64,000 nt of DNA from Deltaproteobacteria bacterium (lineage in GTDB: Bacteria > UBA10199 > DSSB01), in the NCBI GenBank assembly GCA_024233625.1, contig JACKPJ010000002.1, positions 62,001-126,000 of the forward strand, in the 5' to 3' direction. The translations under genes were made by a program, and so were the position numbers. This document shows, piece by piece, positions 52,466 through 62,296 of the stretch. A model generated the notes under the pieces. That model had not been told where the DNA came from and did not search any database. It worked only from the letters and a program-made list of their open reading frames with translations. Each line of letters starts with the position of its first letter. Within the stretch, counting starts at the first letter, position 1.

Positions 52466-54211
52466 TTAATTATTATTTTTTTGAAGGGGAATTTTTATAT
52501 ATTTTTGTATAAAAAGTATTCCAATAAGGGCCATCCAAAAAAATAAGTTTGTTTTTGTATTGTGAGTGAGAGAGCATCCACTTCCACTGACAGTATTATC
52601 CTCAATGACGGGAATGCTAATAGAAGAGGAATTATTAGAAAGATTGGAATCTGTTTCAGAGCTTTGAACTGTTGCAGTGTTAGTTAGAGTTTCATTAGCA
52701 GGCATGAGGGTAAGTTTGGCTTGAATAGTTATTTGGGAGCTTTCTCCAGATTCCAGTTCACCGATATCACAAGTTATTTCTGAGTTGTTTGCATCAAAAG
52801 AACAAATGTCACTGGGATCATTTGAGATGACGGAGATAAATTCAAGTTCTATCGGGAGTGTGTCAGAGAAGGTATTTGAAAAACTTTTATTCGTTCCAAG
52901 ATTTGTAATTTGTAATGTGTAGCTGATGTTTTCTCCGACTTTAATTTCTTGAAGATTGGAAGTTTTGAGAATCTTTAAATCTGCTAAACCACTTTCATAA
53001 GCCCCAATTTCACAACGCCCACCGGCAATTCGGACTTGACCTCTTTGATCTTTCTCAGGGCCTGGTTTTTCACCATTAGCACAATTATCGGGATTGCCTG
53101 CATTGTAAGCTAGGCTGTCTTGGGGGACAGCGTGTGTGGGTGTTGGACCTCCATTTTCCGCTAAATCTTCAAGTAAAACTTCCACATCGAGTTGGTCTCC
53201 GGTGCCTCCATTGGGAAAGTTGCAGTCTGTAGAATCTCCAACCAAATTATACCCAAGGCTGTTTACAATGGCTTCATCTGTAAATACGCAATCTTTTGCA
53301 ATGACGGGAGCTGTATTATTTGCAATAATAGTGTTTGAGAGGTCTAAAAAGACAGGGTCATCAACTCCAATACCTCCTCCACCTTGTGCGATGTTTTGGG
53401 TGATCGTGCTGTTAAAAATTCTTCCAATGCTGGGTATATCATTTAGCTCTCCAAGAAGTACAATACCTCCCCCTTCCTCAGCACTATTTTTAGAGATGGT
53501 TGAGTTAGTGATAGAAAATTGACCAACGTTGCTGAAAAAAATTCCGCCTGCTGTGAAACCAGCCTCATTTTCTGAAAAAGTGCTCGAGTCAATATTGATA
53601 ATGGCGAATTCAATGGCTGCGAGTCCGGCGCCAATTCCTGAAGCTTTGTTTTGATGAATATTGACGCGATTCAGTCTAAGTGTGGATTCGATATTGTTAA
53701 TATTTCCTAAGGCAACAATACCTGCTCCACTTCCTTCAAAGTTGGCTCCTTCAATACTGATGTCGTTAAAAGTTATATTCAGTGGAATATCTGGATCAGT
53801 TGCTAGCACTTGAAACGCTCGGTCACCGAGTGTCGATGTGTCGATGATTGTTAGCTTGGCTCCTGCTCCTTGGACTGTGACAGAACTTGGAATATTTACT
53901 TGGTTTTCTTGTGGGTTAATAAAATCTAAATCCCCAGTTGCTGAGTCATCATTATCAGAACCTTTTATACTTAAAGTGTAAGTACCTTCTGACAAAATAA
54001 TATTATTATTTCCTTCAAGACTTGCGTTGGCTGCAATGACAGCTTCTCGTAGTGAGCAGTCTTCATCGCAGATGCCATCATTAGTGTCTTCGGTCTTAGT
54101 TACTAGGAAGTCTGCGGCGTGGGTTGAATAGTTAAGGAGTGAAAAAAATAAGATGAAAAAAAGATAAATGTTAAATCGGTAAAAACAAAAGTGTTTGTTA
54201 AGTATATTCAT
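52466..54211 (-). CDS. Secreted beta-helix protein with DUF11 repeat and C-terminal anchor signal
   Basis: This 581-residue protein has an N-terminal signal (FNIYLFFILFFSLLNYSTHA). The start of a parallel beta-helix follows (CDEDCSLREAVIAANASLEG) with repeated short turns (INIDSSTFSENEAGFTAGG, FSITNSTISKNSAEEGGG). Residues ~410-530 form a DUF11/CARDB-like beta-sandwich (GENISYTLQITNLGTNKSFS). The end has SGSGCSL, a hydrophobic stretch (FFWMALIGILFIQKYI) and basic residues, like a C-terminal sorting signal. It is probably exposed at the cell surface. Confidence 0.75.
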   Translation of the reverse strand: MNILNKHFCFYRFNIYLFFILFFSLLNYSTHAADFLVTKTEDTNDGICDEDCSLREAVIAANASLEGNNNIILSEGTYTLSIKGSDNDDSATGDLDFINPQENQVNIPSSVTVQGAGAKLTIIDTSTLGDRAFQVLATDPDIPLNITFNDISIEGANFEGSGAGIVALGNINNIESTLRLNRVNIHQNKASGIGAGLAAIEFAIINIDSSTFSENEAGFTAGGIFFSNVGQFSITNSTISKNSAEEGGGIVLLGELNDIPSIGRIFNSTITQNIAQGGGGIGVDDPVFLDLSNTIIANNTAPVIAKDCVFTDEAIVNSLGYNLVGDSTDCNFPNGGTGDQLDVEVLLEDLAENGGPTPTHAVPQDSLAYNAGNPDNCANGEKPGPEKDQRGQVRIAGGRCEIGAYESGLADLKILKTSNLQEIKVGENISYTLQITNLGTNKSFSNTFSDTLPIELEFISVISNDPSDICSFDANNSEITCDIGELESGESSQITIQAKLTLMPANETLTNTATVQSSETDSNLSNNSSSISIPVIEDNTVSGSGCSLTHNTKTNLFFWMALIGILFIQKYIKIPLQKNNN

Positions 54212-54594
54212 TGAGTTTTCCCTTCAAAACTATATATTCGTTTAATAAAAGAACTTAATATTTTAATATTATTTAGTCAGACTTCACAAGTGATTTATCT
54301 AACAACTTTGTATCGCGATTTTTCAGGGATGGAATGATTAAGGTGAAAAAATTATAAAAATTATTGACTTTTATTTTTATCTGCGAATATTTCGTTAAAT
54401 GAACTGACATGTCAGTCTAGTTAGGGTGAGAAACTAGAACGATGAGTTAATATTTTAGAGTGAAGACTTAAGCTTTATTTGTCATGATCCTTTTTTAAAA
54501 AAACTTTGACGCAGTTAATGACGCATTTCTGCTATTTCTTTATGTTAACTCATTAAAAAATAATTGTTTTTTATTGTGAAGTTTAACGCGGTTT
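54212..54594. promoter_or_regulatory. Upstream region of the activase gene with a perfect palindrome
   Basis: The 14-bp palindrome ACTGACATGTCAGT lies at 54403-54416. TGACGCA recurs three times nearer the gene, the last copy overlapping the ATG codon at 54595. A TetR gene is encoded downstream of the operon, so the palindrome is a candidate TetR site. The rest shows no gene. Confidence 0.45.
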
Positions 54595-57500
54595 ATGACG
54601 CAATCACCTCAAAAATGTTCAAAAAGTTCTTCTGAGCAAAAATCCAAAAAAAGCTTAATGATCGGTATGGATGTGGGTTCCACGACTGTCAAGGCTTGTG
54701 TTGTTGATCCTGAAAGTTTGCAAATTCTTTGGAGTGATTATCAGAGACATGAGACTCGCCAAGGCGAAAAAGTGATGGAGTTTCTCGTGCGCATTGGTCA
54801 CGAATTTCAGGACCTTGATCAAAAAGATATTCGCCTTTTTGTCACAGGGTCAGGAGCGGGTCCTCTTGCGGATCCACTCGGGGCTAAATTTGTACAAGAA
54901 GTCAATGCTGTTACTTTAGCCGTGGAAAAACTTCACCCGGATGTTGGCTCTGTTATTGAATTGGGTGGCCAGGACGCCAAGATTATCATTTATAAAGAAA
55001 ACGAAGAAACTGGCGAAAAGCAGGCAATCACCTCAATGAATGATAAGTGCGCATCCGGTACGGGTGCGACGATTGATAAATGTGTGATTAAAGTTGGGGT
55101 AGAAAACGATTTGCTGACTAAGCTTCCATTTGATGGTTCAAAACTTCATCATGTTGCGGCTAAGTGTGGAGTTTTTGCCGAAACCGATATTGTTAATTTG
55201 GTTAAATCGGGAATTCCCTCAAATGAAATTTTATGTAGCTTAGCGGATGCCATTGTCATGCAAAATCTTTCGGTGCTAACTCGCGGCAATACTTTGCGTC
55301 ACCGGGTTTTGCTTTTAGGAGGTCCTAATACTTATTTGCCTTTTTTGCAAGAGTGTTGGCGTAAGAGGATTCCTGAGACTTGGCAAGAGCGCAATTATAA
55401 ATACCCCAAAGATATTCCCATTGAGGAGCTCGTTTATGTGCCAGAAAATGCACAATACTATGCTGCTTATGGTGCGGTGATTTATGGAACCTATGAACCG
55501 GCTCATGTTGGAGTTTATCAGGGGTTGAGCCAACTCAAAGAATATCTTACCAATGGCCGAAAAACTCAATTAGGAGCAAGCGCGATGGGACCATTGGTTG
55601 CAACGCAGGAAGAATTAGATCAATTTCGTCAAGAGTATGCTATTCCCAAATTCAATCCTATTCAAATTAAATCAGGAGATGTGATTAAAGGTTATATTGG
55701 TTTGGATGGTGGTTCGACTTCATCCAAGGCCGTGTTGGTAGGCGAAGATGGAGAAGTGATTCTCAAGGCTTATCAGCTCTCCAAAGGAAATCCCATTCAG
55801 GATACCAAAGATATTTTAAAACAGATGCATGGCTATTTTGCTGAGCAAGGCGCCAAGCTTCAAGTTTTAGGCTTTGGTGCCACCGGCTATGCAGCCGATG
55901 TTTTAGAAGAATCCGTCAAGGCCGATGTTAATATTGTCGAGACTGTTGCCCATATGATGAGCGCGGTGCATTATTTTGGGGATGTCGATGTGATCTGCGA
56001 TATTGGTGGTCAAGACATCAAAGTTTTATTCATGCAAAACGGGGACATCAAAAATTTTCGTCTTTCTAATCAATGTTCTGCTGGTAACGGAATGTTATTG
56101 CAAGCTATGGCCGACCAATTTGGGGTCAAAATCCAAGATTATGCGGATGTGGCATTTGATGCTTCCTTAGCGCCTAAATTTTCTTACGGTTGTGCAGTAT
56201 TTTTGGACAGTGATCGCGTTAACTTTCAAAAAGAAGGCTATTCAAAGGAAGAATTACTTGCAGGATTGGCTCAAGTTTTACCAAAAAATGTTTGGCAATA
56301 TGTGGTTCAGATTCCGCGCATGGCGGAGCTAGGTAAAAAGTTTGTTCTTCAGGGTGGTACTCAATATAATCTTGCTGCGGTGAAGGCCCAAGTTGACTAT
56401 ATTAAACAGCGTGTCCCGGGAGCAGAAATTTTAGTCCATCCACACACAGGTGAGGCTGGTGCTATCGGTGCAGCAATGGAAACTCGTCGTGTGGTGATGC
56501 GAAGAGGTTATTCAACTTTCATTGGATTAGAAGACTCGATTGATCTGCAATACAGTACTCGCAATGATGAAACGACGGTCTGTCATTTTTGCCCCAATAA
56601 TTGCAGTCGGACTTTTATTGATACGCAAACTCCCGATGGTAAGACCAGTCGTTATATTTCCGGTTTTAGTTGTGAAAAAGGTACCGTAGAATCTAAAGAA
56701 GCCATGTTAGAGCTAGCCAAAGAGCGCAATCAACTCAAAAAACAATTTCCTAACTTGGTTGATTATGAATCTCGTGTGGTCTTTAATAGTTATCCTAAAG
56801 ACCCTATGCCCGAAGTTGGACAGCTCATTGAAGATATCCAAGTCAAAAAAACCTTTTTTGGTAATATCAAGCGTGTTCCGATCAAACGTGCTTTTGAGCG
56901 TTCCTCTCCTAAATCTGAATTGATTCGCAAAAATCTTCGTATTGGAATTCCTCGAGTTTTGAACGTCTATAGCACCGCTCCTATTTGGAAAGCCTATTTT
57001 GAAGCATTGGGTATTCCCGAGAAAAATATTATTTTTTCGGATTATACTTCTGAAGAAATGTGGTCCGAAGGAGGAAAATACGGATCTATCGATCCTTGCT
57101 ACCCCTCTAAAGTCGGTCAGGCGCATATTCATAACTTGCTCTTTCACAAACATCAAACAGACAAACCGCTTAATTATATTTTCTTTCCCATCTTAACTCA
57201 TGTGCCCAGTTTTTTAAAAAACGTGGTAGATGTAGCCAGTTGTCCGATTGTGGCTGGTTGCCCCGAAGTGCTCAAAGCCGCTTTTACGAAGGAAAATGAC
57301 TTTTTTGCCGAACGAGGTATCCAGTATCTCGATCCGGCAATGACACCCAATGAACCGACACTTTTTAAGCGGCAGATGTTTGAAGCCTTTGGAAAATTAT
57401 TGCAGGTGACTGAAGACGAAAGTGATTGGGCGGTAGATCAAGGTTGGAAAGCTTTGGAGACCATGGATCAAAAACTCCAAGATAAAGGCCGTGAGATTTT

Positions 57501-58152
57501 AGACTGGGCCGAAGCTAATCATAAAATGGCAATTCTATTATTGGGTCGACCTTATCATTTGGACCCAGGACTCAATCATGATGTCTTGGATGAATTTCAA
57601 GTACGTGGCTACCCTGTACTTTCTATGCGGTCTTTGCCGAGGGATGAGGAATATCTCAAAAAGTACTTTAAAAAAGATTTAGAAAGTGGACAGATTTCGA
57701 GTCCACTTGAAGTGACTGACGTTTGGCCGGAAAACTACAGTGCTAACTCAGCGCAAAAAGTCTGGGCAGCGAAGTTTGCAGCACATCACCCTAATGTTGC
57801 CGTGTTGGATCTTTCTAGTTTTAAATGCGGCCATGATGCTCCAACGTATGGGATTATTGATAAGATTATTTCCACCAGTGGAACGCCTTATTCAGCATTG
57901 CATGATATTGATGCCAACAAGCCAGGGGGTTCCATTAAGATCAGAGTCAAAACATACGCGCATTCACTAAAGCTTCGCGAAGAGATGATGCAAGATCTCG
58001 CTAAGAAAAAGCAAGAGTTACAAAAACGTCTTGAAAAGAAAAAACAAGAACTCATCAAAAAGTATCAAGAGAATGATCTGCAAGCAGATAAAAACGTGTC
58101 GTTGTTAGATAAGTCAAATATTCAGCAAGACTCTTTGGCTAAAGCGAGTTAA
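54595..58152 (+). CDS. Giant 2-hydroxyacyl-CoA dehydratase activase (BcrAD/BadFG duplicate plus DUF2229)
   Basis: This 1,185-residue protein joins two ASKHA ATPase domains. The first starts MIGMDVGSTTVKACVVDP, with CASGTGATIDK and AAKCGVFAETDIVNL. The second starts GYIGLDGGSTSSKAVLV, with DIGGQDIKVLF and NQCSAGNGMLLQ. A CHFCPNNC cysteine cluster and a DUF2229-type region follow (LRIGIPRVLNVYSTAPIWKA, CPIVAGCPEVLKAAF), then a charged coiled tail. Activases of this family use ATP to inject an electron into radical 2-hydroxyacyl-CoA dehydratases or benzoyl-CoA reductases. The substrate here is unknown; the next gene is the likely partner. Confidence 0.88.
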   Translation: MTQSPQKCSKSSSEQKSKKSLMIGMDVGSTTVKACVVDPESLQILWSDYQRHETRQGEKVMEFLVRIGHEFQDLDQKDIRLFVTGSGAGPLADPLGAKFVQEVNAVTLAVEKLHPDVGSVIELGGQDAKIIIYKENEETGEKQAITSMNDKCASGTGATIDKCVIKVGVENDLLTKLPFDGSKLHHVAAKCGVFAETDIVNLVKSGIPSNEILCSLADAIVMQNLSVLTRGNTLRHRVLLLGGPNTYLPFLQECWRKRIPETWQERNYKYPKDIPIEELVYVPENAQYYAAYGAVIYGTYEPAHVGVYQGLSQLKEYLTNGRKTQLGASAMGPLVATQEELDQFRQEYAIPKFNPIQIKSGDVIKGYIGLDGGSTSSKAVLVGEDGEVILKAYQLSKGNPIQDTKDILKQMHGYFAEQGAKLQVLGFGATGYAADVLEESVKADVNIVETVAHMMSAVHYFGDVDVICDIGGQDIKVLFMQNGDIKNFRLSNQCSAGNGMLLQAMADQFGVKIQDYADVAFDASLAPKFSYGCAVFLDSDRVNFQKEGYSKEELLAGLAQVLPKNVWQYVVQIPRMAELGKKFVLQGGTQYNLAAVKAQVDYIKQRVPGAEILVHPHTGEAGAIGAAMETRRVVMRRGYSTFIGLEDSIDLQYSTRNDETTVCHFCPNNCSRTFIDTQTPDGKTSRYISGFSCEKGTVESKEAMLELAKERNQLKKQFPNLVDYESRVVFNSYPKDPMPEVGQLIEDIQVKKTFFGNIKRVPIKRAFERSSPKSELIRKNLRIGIPRVLNVYSTAPIWKAYFEALGIPEKNIIFSDYTSEEMWSEGGKYGSIDPCYPSKVGQAHIHNLLFHKHQTDKPLNYIFFPILTHVPSFLKNVVDVASCPIVAGCPEVLKAAFTKENDFFAERGIQYLDPAMTPNEPTLFKRQMFEAFGKLLQVTEDESDWAVDQGWKALETMDQKLQDKGREILDWAEANHKMAILLLGRPYHLDPGLNHDVLDEFQVRGYPVLSMRSLPRDEEYLKKYFKKDLESGQISSPLEVTDVWPENYSANSAQKVWAAKFAAHHPNVAVLDLSSFKCGHDAPTYGIIDKIISTSGTPYSALHDIDANKPGGSIKIRVKTYAHSLKLREEMMQDLAKKKQELQKRLEKKKQELIKKYQENDLQADKNVSLLDKSNIQQDSLAKAS

Positions 58153-58184
58153 GTTTTTTAGAATTTTTATAGAAGGAGGCCCTT

Positions 58185-59783
58185 ATGACCACCCAACTTA
58201 AAAGTAAACATCAAGCAAATAAAATTCCTCATAATATCATTGAAGAAGAATTAAGGCGCTTCGAAGAGGAAGAAAAGAAAAAGCTAGGTCTGAGTGAGGA
58301 TACTCAGCATTGGGAAGAAAAAGTCAATCGTGAGTTTTATGCAGATCAACGAGCTCATACAACGATTTTAGTCAGCGGCTTGACAATGGCTCATGATCTT
58401 TTTGTTCAAGCAGGGCTGACAGGTCTCGGTTATCAAATTAAGGCTTTGGATTGTCCTGATAACGATGCTCTTCAATTTGGAAAGGAATACGGTAATCGTG
58501 GGCAATGCAATCCTACTTATTTTACGGTGGGAAATTTGGTCAAATACTTGGTTCATTTGCGCGATGACCAAGGAATGAGAACCCAAGATATTATCGATCA
58601 GCATGTTTTTTTAACAGCTGGGGCCTGTGGTCCTTGCCGTTTTGGAATGTACGTAACTGAATATCGCAAGGCCTTACGGGATGCCGGTTTTGATGGTTTT
58701 CGGGTCATGCTTTTTGAACCTAACGGGGGAATGAATCAGGCTACGGGTCAAGAAGTTGGTTTAAAAATGGATCGTGCATTTTTCTTTACTTTAGCGAAGG
58801 CAATTTTTTCTGGAGATGCTCTCAATGCGATGATGTACCGTATTCGTCCTTACGAGCTTAAAAAAGGTGTGACAGACGAGGCTTTAGAACAATGCCGTAA
58901 TTTTATTACCTCCGCATTAAAAAATAAAAAATCGATTTTGCGTGCACTTTGGAAATGCCGGAAAGTATTACAAAAGGTCGAAGTAGATCGCACGATGGTA
59001 AAGCCCAAAGTAAGTATAATTGGCGAGTTTTGGGCAATGACAACAGAGGGTGCTGGCAACTACCAGCTCCAGCGTTTTTTAGAACAAGAAGGTGCTGAAG
59101 TCGATATCCAGCTGATTGCTAATTGGATTCTTTACAATGTTTGGCAAGGCCGAGTGGACACCAAGACAAGGATGAAGCTTAAGAAAGCGGATATGGAAGC
59201 ACGTAAGGGTTTGAAAACAACACAAACTGCCAAGAAATTTTTGATTCTTTGGGTAGCAGATAAAGCGATTCGTCTGACTTTCCAAACCTTTGCCAAGGTT
59301 CTGGGTTTAAAAAACTACAAACTTCCCGATATGGAAGAAAACGCACGTGTTGCTGCGGAGCATTATAATACTGAGCTCCGCGGTGGGGAGGGCCACATGG
59401 AAGTTGGTAAGCTAATTCAAAACGTTACTCACAAGAAAAACCATATGACTATTTCTGTGAAGCCATTTGGATGCATGCCCTCGAGTGGAGTCTCTGATGG
59501 AGTTCAAAGTATTATTACCGAAAAATATCCAGAAGCGATTTTTCTTCCTATTGAAACGACGGGTGATGGTGCCGTTAATGTATACAGTCGTATTCAAATG
59601 ATGCTTTTTAAAGCTAAGCGCGCTGCTGAACAAGAATATAAAGAAGTTCTTCAAGAAAGAGGTTTAACATTGGATGCTGTGAAAGCTAAAATTGCTAAAA
59701 GCGCCAGAAGACGAGTTGCGACACATTATAGTAAGCATCAAGTAGCAGGTACGGCCGCTAATTTACTTTATGAGTTGAATTAA
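58185..59783 (+). CDS. HgdB/DUF2229-related dehydratase-like partner of the activase
   Basis: This 532-residue protein follows an AGGAGG at the right distance. Conserved cysteine segments are ALDCPDNDALQFG, NRGQCNPTYFTVGNLVKYL, GACGPCRFGMYVTEYRKAL and KPFGCMPSSGVSDGVQSI; they could hold a [4Fe-4S] cluster as in the 2-hydroxyglutaryl-CoA dehydratase family. The N-terminus is a charged helix. It is 32 bp downstream of the activase, so the two form a functional pair. The reaction is not known. Confidence 0.8.
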   Translation: MTTQLKSKHQANKIPHNIIEEELRRFEEEEKKKLGLSEDTQHWEEKVNREFYADQRAHTTILVSGLTMAHDLFVQAGLTGLGYQIKALDCPDNDALQFGKEYGNRGQCNPTYFTVGNLVKYLVHLRDDQGMRTQDIIDQHVFLTAGACGPCRFGMYVTEYRKALRDAGFDGFRVMLFEPNGGMNQATGQEVGLKMDRAFFFTLAKAIFSGDALNAMMYRIRPYELKKGVTDEALEQCRNFITSALKNKKSILRALWKCRKVLQKVEVDRTMVKPKVSIIGEFWAMTTEGAGNYQLQRFLEQEGAEVDIQLIANWILYNVWQGRVDTKTRMKLKKADMEARKGLKTTQTAKKFLILWVADKAIRLTFQTFAKVLGLKNYKLPDMEENARVAAEHYNTELRGGEGHMEVGKLIQNVTHKKNHMTISVKPFGCMPSSGVSDGVQSIITEKYPEAIFLPIETTGDGAVNVYSRIQMMLFKAKRAAEQEYKEVLQERGLTLDAVKAKIAKSARRRVATHYSKHQVAGTAANLLYELN

Positions 59784-59837
59784 CGACCTAGCAATAACCT
59801 TTGTGAAACTCATTGAAGTAATTAATTCCAGACTAAA

Positions 59838-60458
59838 TTAGGGAAGCATTTTAGCTAAGATATTGGGCTCGACGACGGCGTGGAGGACCAAGAGGTAGAC
59901 TTCTTCGACAATTTCATGAGTTTTTGCTTTTGTGGTTCCCAAAACATGCTGATAGTAAATCTCTTTTAAACTGCCTAGCAAACAAACGGAGATGATTTTA
60001 GTATTTCCGCTGCGTACTAAACCTAACTCTTGACCTTGATTGAGGCCTTTTTGAATATTTAGCAAGACTCGGTGATAAAAGCGCCTTAGCCGCTCATCAA
60101 ACTCTCTGTCTAGACCAACTGCATCGCTGAGAAAAACTTTTAAATAAAGCGGATTTTTTAAGAGCAAGTCTGTTACCCGAGTTATATTATCCAAAATCTG
60201 TTGGGGGATTTCTGAGGCAATACTTTTGTCTATTGGATGAATACACGACTCAATTTTTTGAGAAATTTTAGTGACCAATTCGTCAAATATAACGCGCTTG
60301 CTTTCAAAGTAGAGGTAGAAAGTCCCTCTTGCGACTTTGGCTTCTTTGATAATATGAGAGACTTGGGTTTCATGATATCCACGTTTTCCAAAAGCGCTGA
60401 GAGCAGCTGAAAGTAAACTATTGCGTCGTTCTTCTTTAGAAACATTTCGGTTTGTCAT
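59838..60458 (-). CDS. TetR-family transcriptional regulator
   Basis: This 206-residue protein has the N-terminal TetR HTH: RRNSLLSAALSAFGKRGYHE, followed by TQVSHIIKEAKVARGTFYLY and FESKRVIFDELV. The C-terminal ligand domain is helical (RVTDLLLKNPLYLKVFLSDA). It lies convergent to the activase operon, 54 bp from its end. The inverted repeat TCATGC/GCATGA at 60457-60472 overlaps its start and could serve in autoregulation. Confidence 0.93.
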   Translation of the reverse strand: MTNRNVSKEERRNSLLSAALSAFGKRGYHETQVSHIIKEAKVARGTFYLYFESKRVIFDELVTKISQKIESCIHPIDKSIASEIPQQILDNITRVTDLLLKNPLYLKVFLSDAVGLDREFDERLRRFYHRVLLNIQKGLNQGQELGLVRSGNTKIISVCLLGSLKEIYYQHVLGTTKAKTHEIVEEVYLLVLHAVVEPNILAKMLP

Positions 60459-60530
60459 GCAGGTGCATGAGCCGAAAAAGCAAAATATTGCAAATTAAAA
60501 GTGGTTGAAGTTTAATTTTTTTGTATTTTT

Positions 60531-61157
60531 TTAAAGAGAATTTTTTGAGTTAAAGTTCAGAATAACTTTATTGTTTTCAATTTTTACCTGTCCCGCAGCA
60601 ATTTTTTGAATGCATTCTGAATACAATTGGTGTTCTTCTTTTAAGATGCGGGCAGCTAAAGTGTCGGCGGTGTCTTCAGGTAAAACAGGAACGACTCTTT
60701 GATCAATAATAGGTCCAGTGTCACAGCCTTCATCAACATAATGAACGGTGCAGCCGCTATAGCGAACTCCTGCTGCGATGGCTTGTTCATGGACATGTAA
60801 GCCTGGAAAAGCCGGTAGTAAAGATGGATGAATGTTGATGATTTTTTGAGGGAAGGCCTGAATAAAACTTGGGGATAAAATTCGCATAAATCCTGCTAAT
60901 ACAATGAGATCGACGAAATATTTTTGAATGAGTGATGCTAAACGTTGGTCATAACTTTCGCGAGATTCGTGAGCTTGGTGCGTTAAAACTTCTGTAGGGA
61001 TATTGTGTTCTTTGGCGTAGTTAAGTCCTGCGGCATCTGCTTGATTGCTGATAACAACCGCAATATGAGCCTTAAGTTTGTTCTCTTGGATAGAGCGGTG
61101 AATGGCTTGCATGTTGCTACCGCGACCTGAGATTAATATAGCTATTTTGAAACTCAT
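60531..61157 (-). CDS. purN: Phosphoribosylglycinamide formyltransferase PurN
   Basis: The natural start MSFKIAILISGRGSNMQAI at 61157 gives 208 residues; the frame is open further upstream, but that part lies inside purM. Signatures are AVVISNQADAAGLNYAKEH, VDLIVLAGFMRILSPSFI, IINIHPSLLPAFPGLHVHEQ (catalytic His region) and GCTVHYVDEGCDTGPIIDQ (Asp). It formylates GAR using 10-formyl-THF in purine synthesis. It follows purM by 16 bp. Confidence 0.96.
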   Translation of the reverse strand: MSFKIAILISGRGSNMQAIHRSIQENKLKAHIAVVISNQADAAGLNYAKEHNIPTEVLTHQAHESRESYDQRLASLIQKYFVDLIVLAGFMRILSPSFIQAFPQKIINIHPSLLPAFPGLHVHEQAIAAGVRYSGCTVHYVDEGCDTGPIIDQRVVPVLPEDTADTLAARILKEEHQLYSECIQKIAAGQVKIENNKVILNFNSKNSL

Positions 61158-61173
61158 AAGTGTCAGTTTTTTT

Positions 61174-62217
61174 TTAGATGATTTCGATTGCTGGTTTGTC
61201 AGTTCCACGTCGCTCGACAATTTCTCCGATGATATAGGCCTCTTGCCCAGCTCCTCCAAGTCGTTCAACGACTTCATTAGCTTGACTTTCAGGAACTACC
61301 CATACCATGCCGATTCCACAATTAAAAACGCGATGCATTTCTGTCATTTCAATGCTGCCCTTTTCTTGTAAAAATTGGAAAAGCGAAGGAAGCTTCCAAG
61401 TATTGGTGTTAATTTTTGCCTGACAAGTTTGAGGAAGAATGCGCGGTATATTTTCTAAAATTCCCCCGCCTGTAATGTGCGCGATTCCTAATAAATTAAA
61501 TTGTTTTTTTAGAAGAGAAACTAGATTGACGTAAATTTTTGTGGGTTGTAGCAAGGCTTGACCAAGATTTTTTCCAATATCCGAATAAGTTTGGTAGAGG
61601 TCTAATTTTTGTTCTTCAATAATTTTTCTGACTAATGAATAGCCGTTGGAGTGAATTCCTGAACTCGCTAAACCAATAATCTTGTTGCCAATTGAAATGC
61701 TGGAACCATCAATCATTTCACTGCGTTCGACAGCACCTACAGCAAAACCCGCCAAATCAAAATCCTGAGGATCATACATGCCTGGCATTTCAGCGGTTTC
61801 TCCTCCAAGCAGTGCACATTGAATATTAGCGAGAGCTTCTGTCATCCCGGCGACAACTTGCGTGGCTTTTTCAACTTCTAGCTTTCCACAAGCGTAGTAG
61901 TCCAAAAAAAACAAAGGCTGGGCACCGACGCAGACGAGATCGTTAACGCACATTGCAACGAGATCAATGCCAATTCCACTATAGTCATTAAGTTGATTAG
62001 CAAGTTTAAGCTTGGTGCCAACGCCATCAGTGCAAGCGACAAGAACAGGCTCTTGATATTTAAGTGGATTCATCCTAAACATGCCAGCAAAACCACCTAA
62101 AGGTGAAAGAACCTCAGGTCGATGAGTTTTTTTGATCAGCGGTTTAATGGCATCGACGAAGCTATTACCTGCTTCGATATTAACGCCCGCATCTTCATAT
62201 GTACTTGGTTTCTTCAA
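61174..62217 (-). CDS. purM: Phosphoribosylformylglycinamidine cyclo-ligase PurM
   Basis: This 347-residue AIR synthetase opens TYEDAGVNIEAGNSFVDAIK and has VACTDGVGTKLKLANQLNDY, GIDLVAMCVNDLVCVGAQPL, GGETAEMPGMYDPQDFDLAG, IGLASSGIHSNGYSLVRKI and AHITGGGILENIPRILP. It converts FGAM to AIR with ATP. It forms the purM-purN operon with the next gene. Confidence 0.97.
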   Translation of the reverse strand: MKKPSTYEDAGVNIEAGNSFVDAIKPLIKKTHRPEVLSPLGGFAGMFRMNPLKYQEPVLVACTDGVGTKLKLANQLNDYSGIGIDLVAMCVNDLVCVGAQPLFFLDYYACGKLEVEKATQVVAGMTEALANIQCALLGGETAEMPGMYDPQDFDLAGFAVGAVERSEMIDGSSISIGNKIIGLASSGIHSNGYSLVRKIIEEQKLDLYQTYSDIGKNLGQALLQPTKIYVNLVSLLKKQFNLLGIAHITGGGILENIPRILPQTCQAKINTNTWKLPSLFQFLQEKGSIEMTEMHRVFNCGIGMVWVVPESQANEVVERLGGAGQEAYIIGEIVERRGTDKPAIEII

Positions 62218-62296
62218 AGTGTTTTGTTAATTACTTAAGACACTCAGTCAATGTCAACAACAAAGAGGAGAGAAAGATTAAGGTGAAAGAGCTTAA

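Noticed and set aside
61158..61277. Forty-residue N-terminal extension of PurN
   Set aside because: It lies within the purM coding sequence in another frame; the family start is the Met of MSFKIAILISG.
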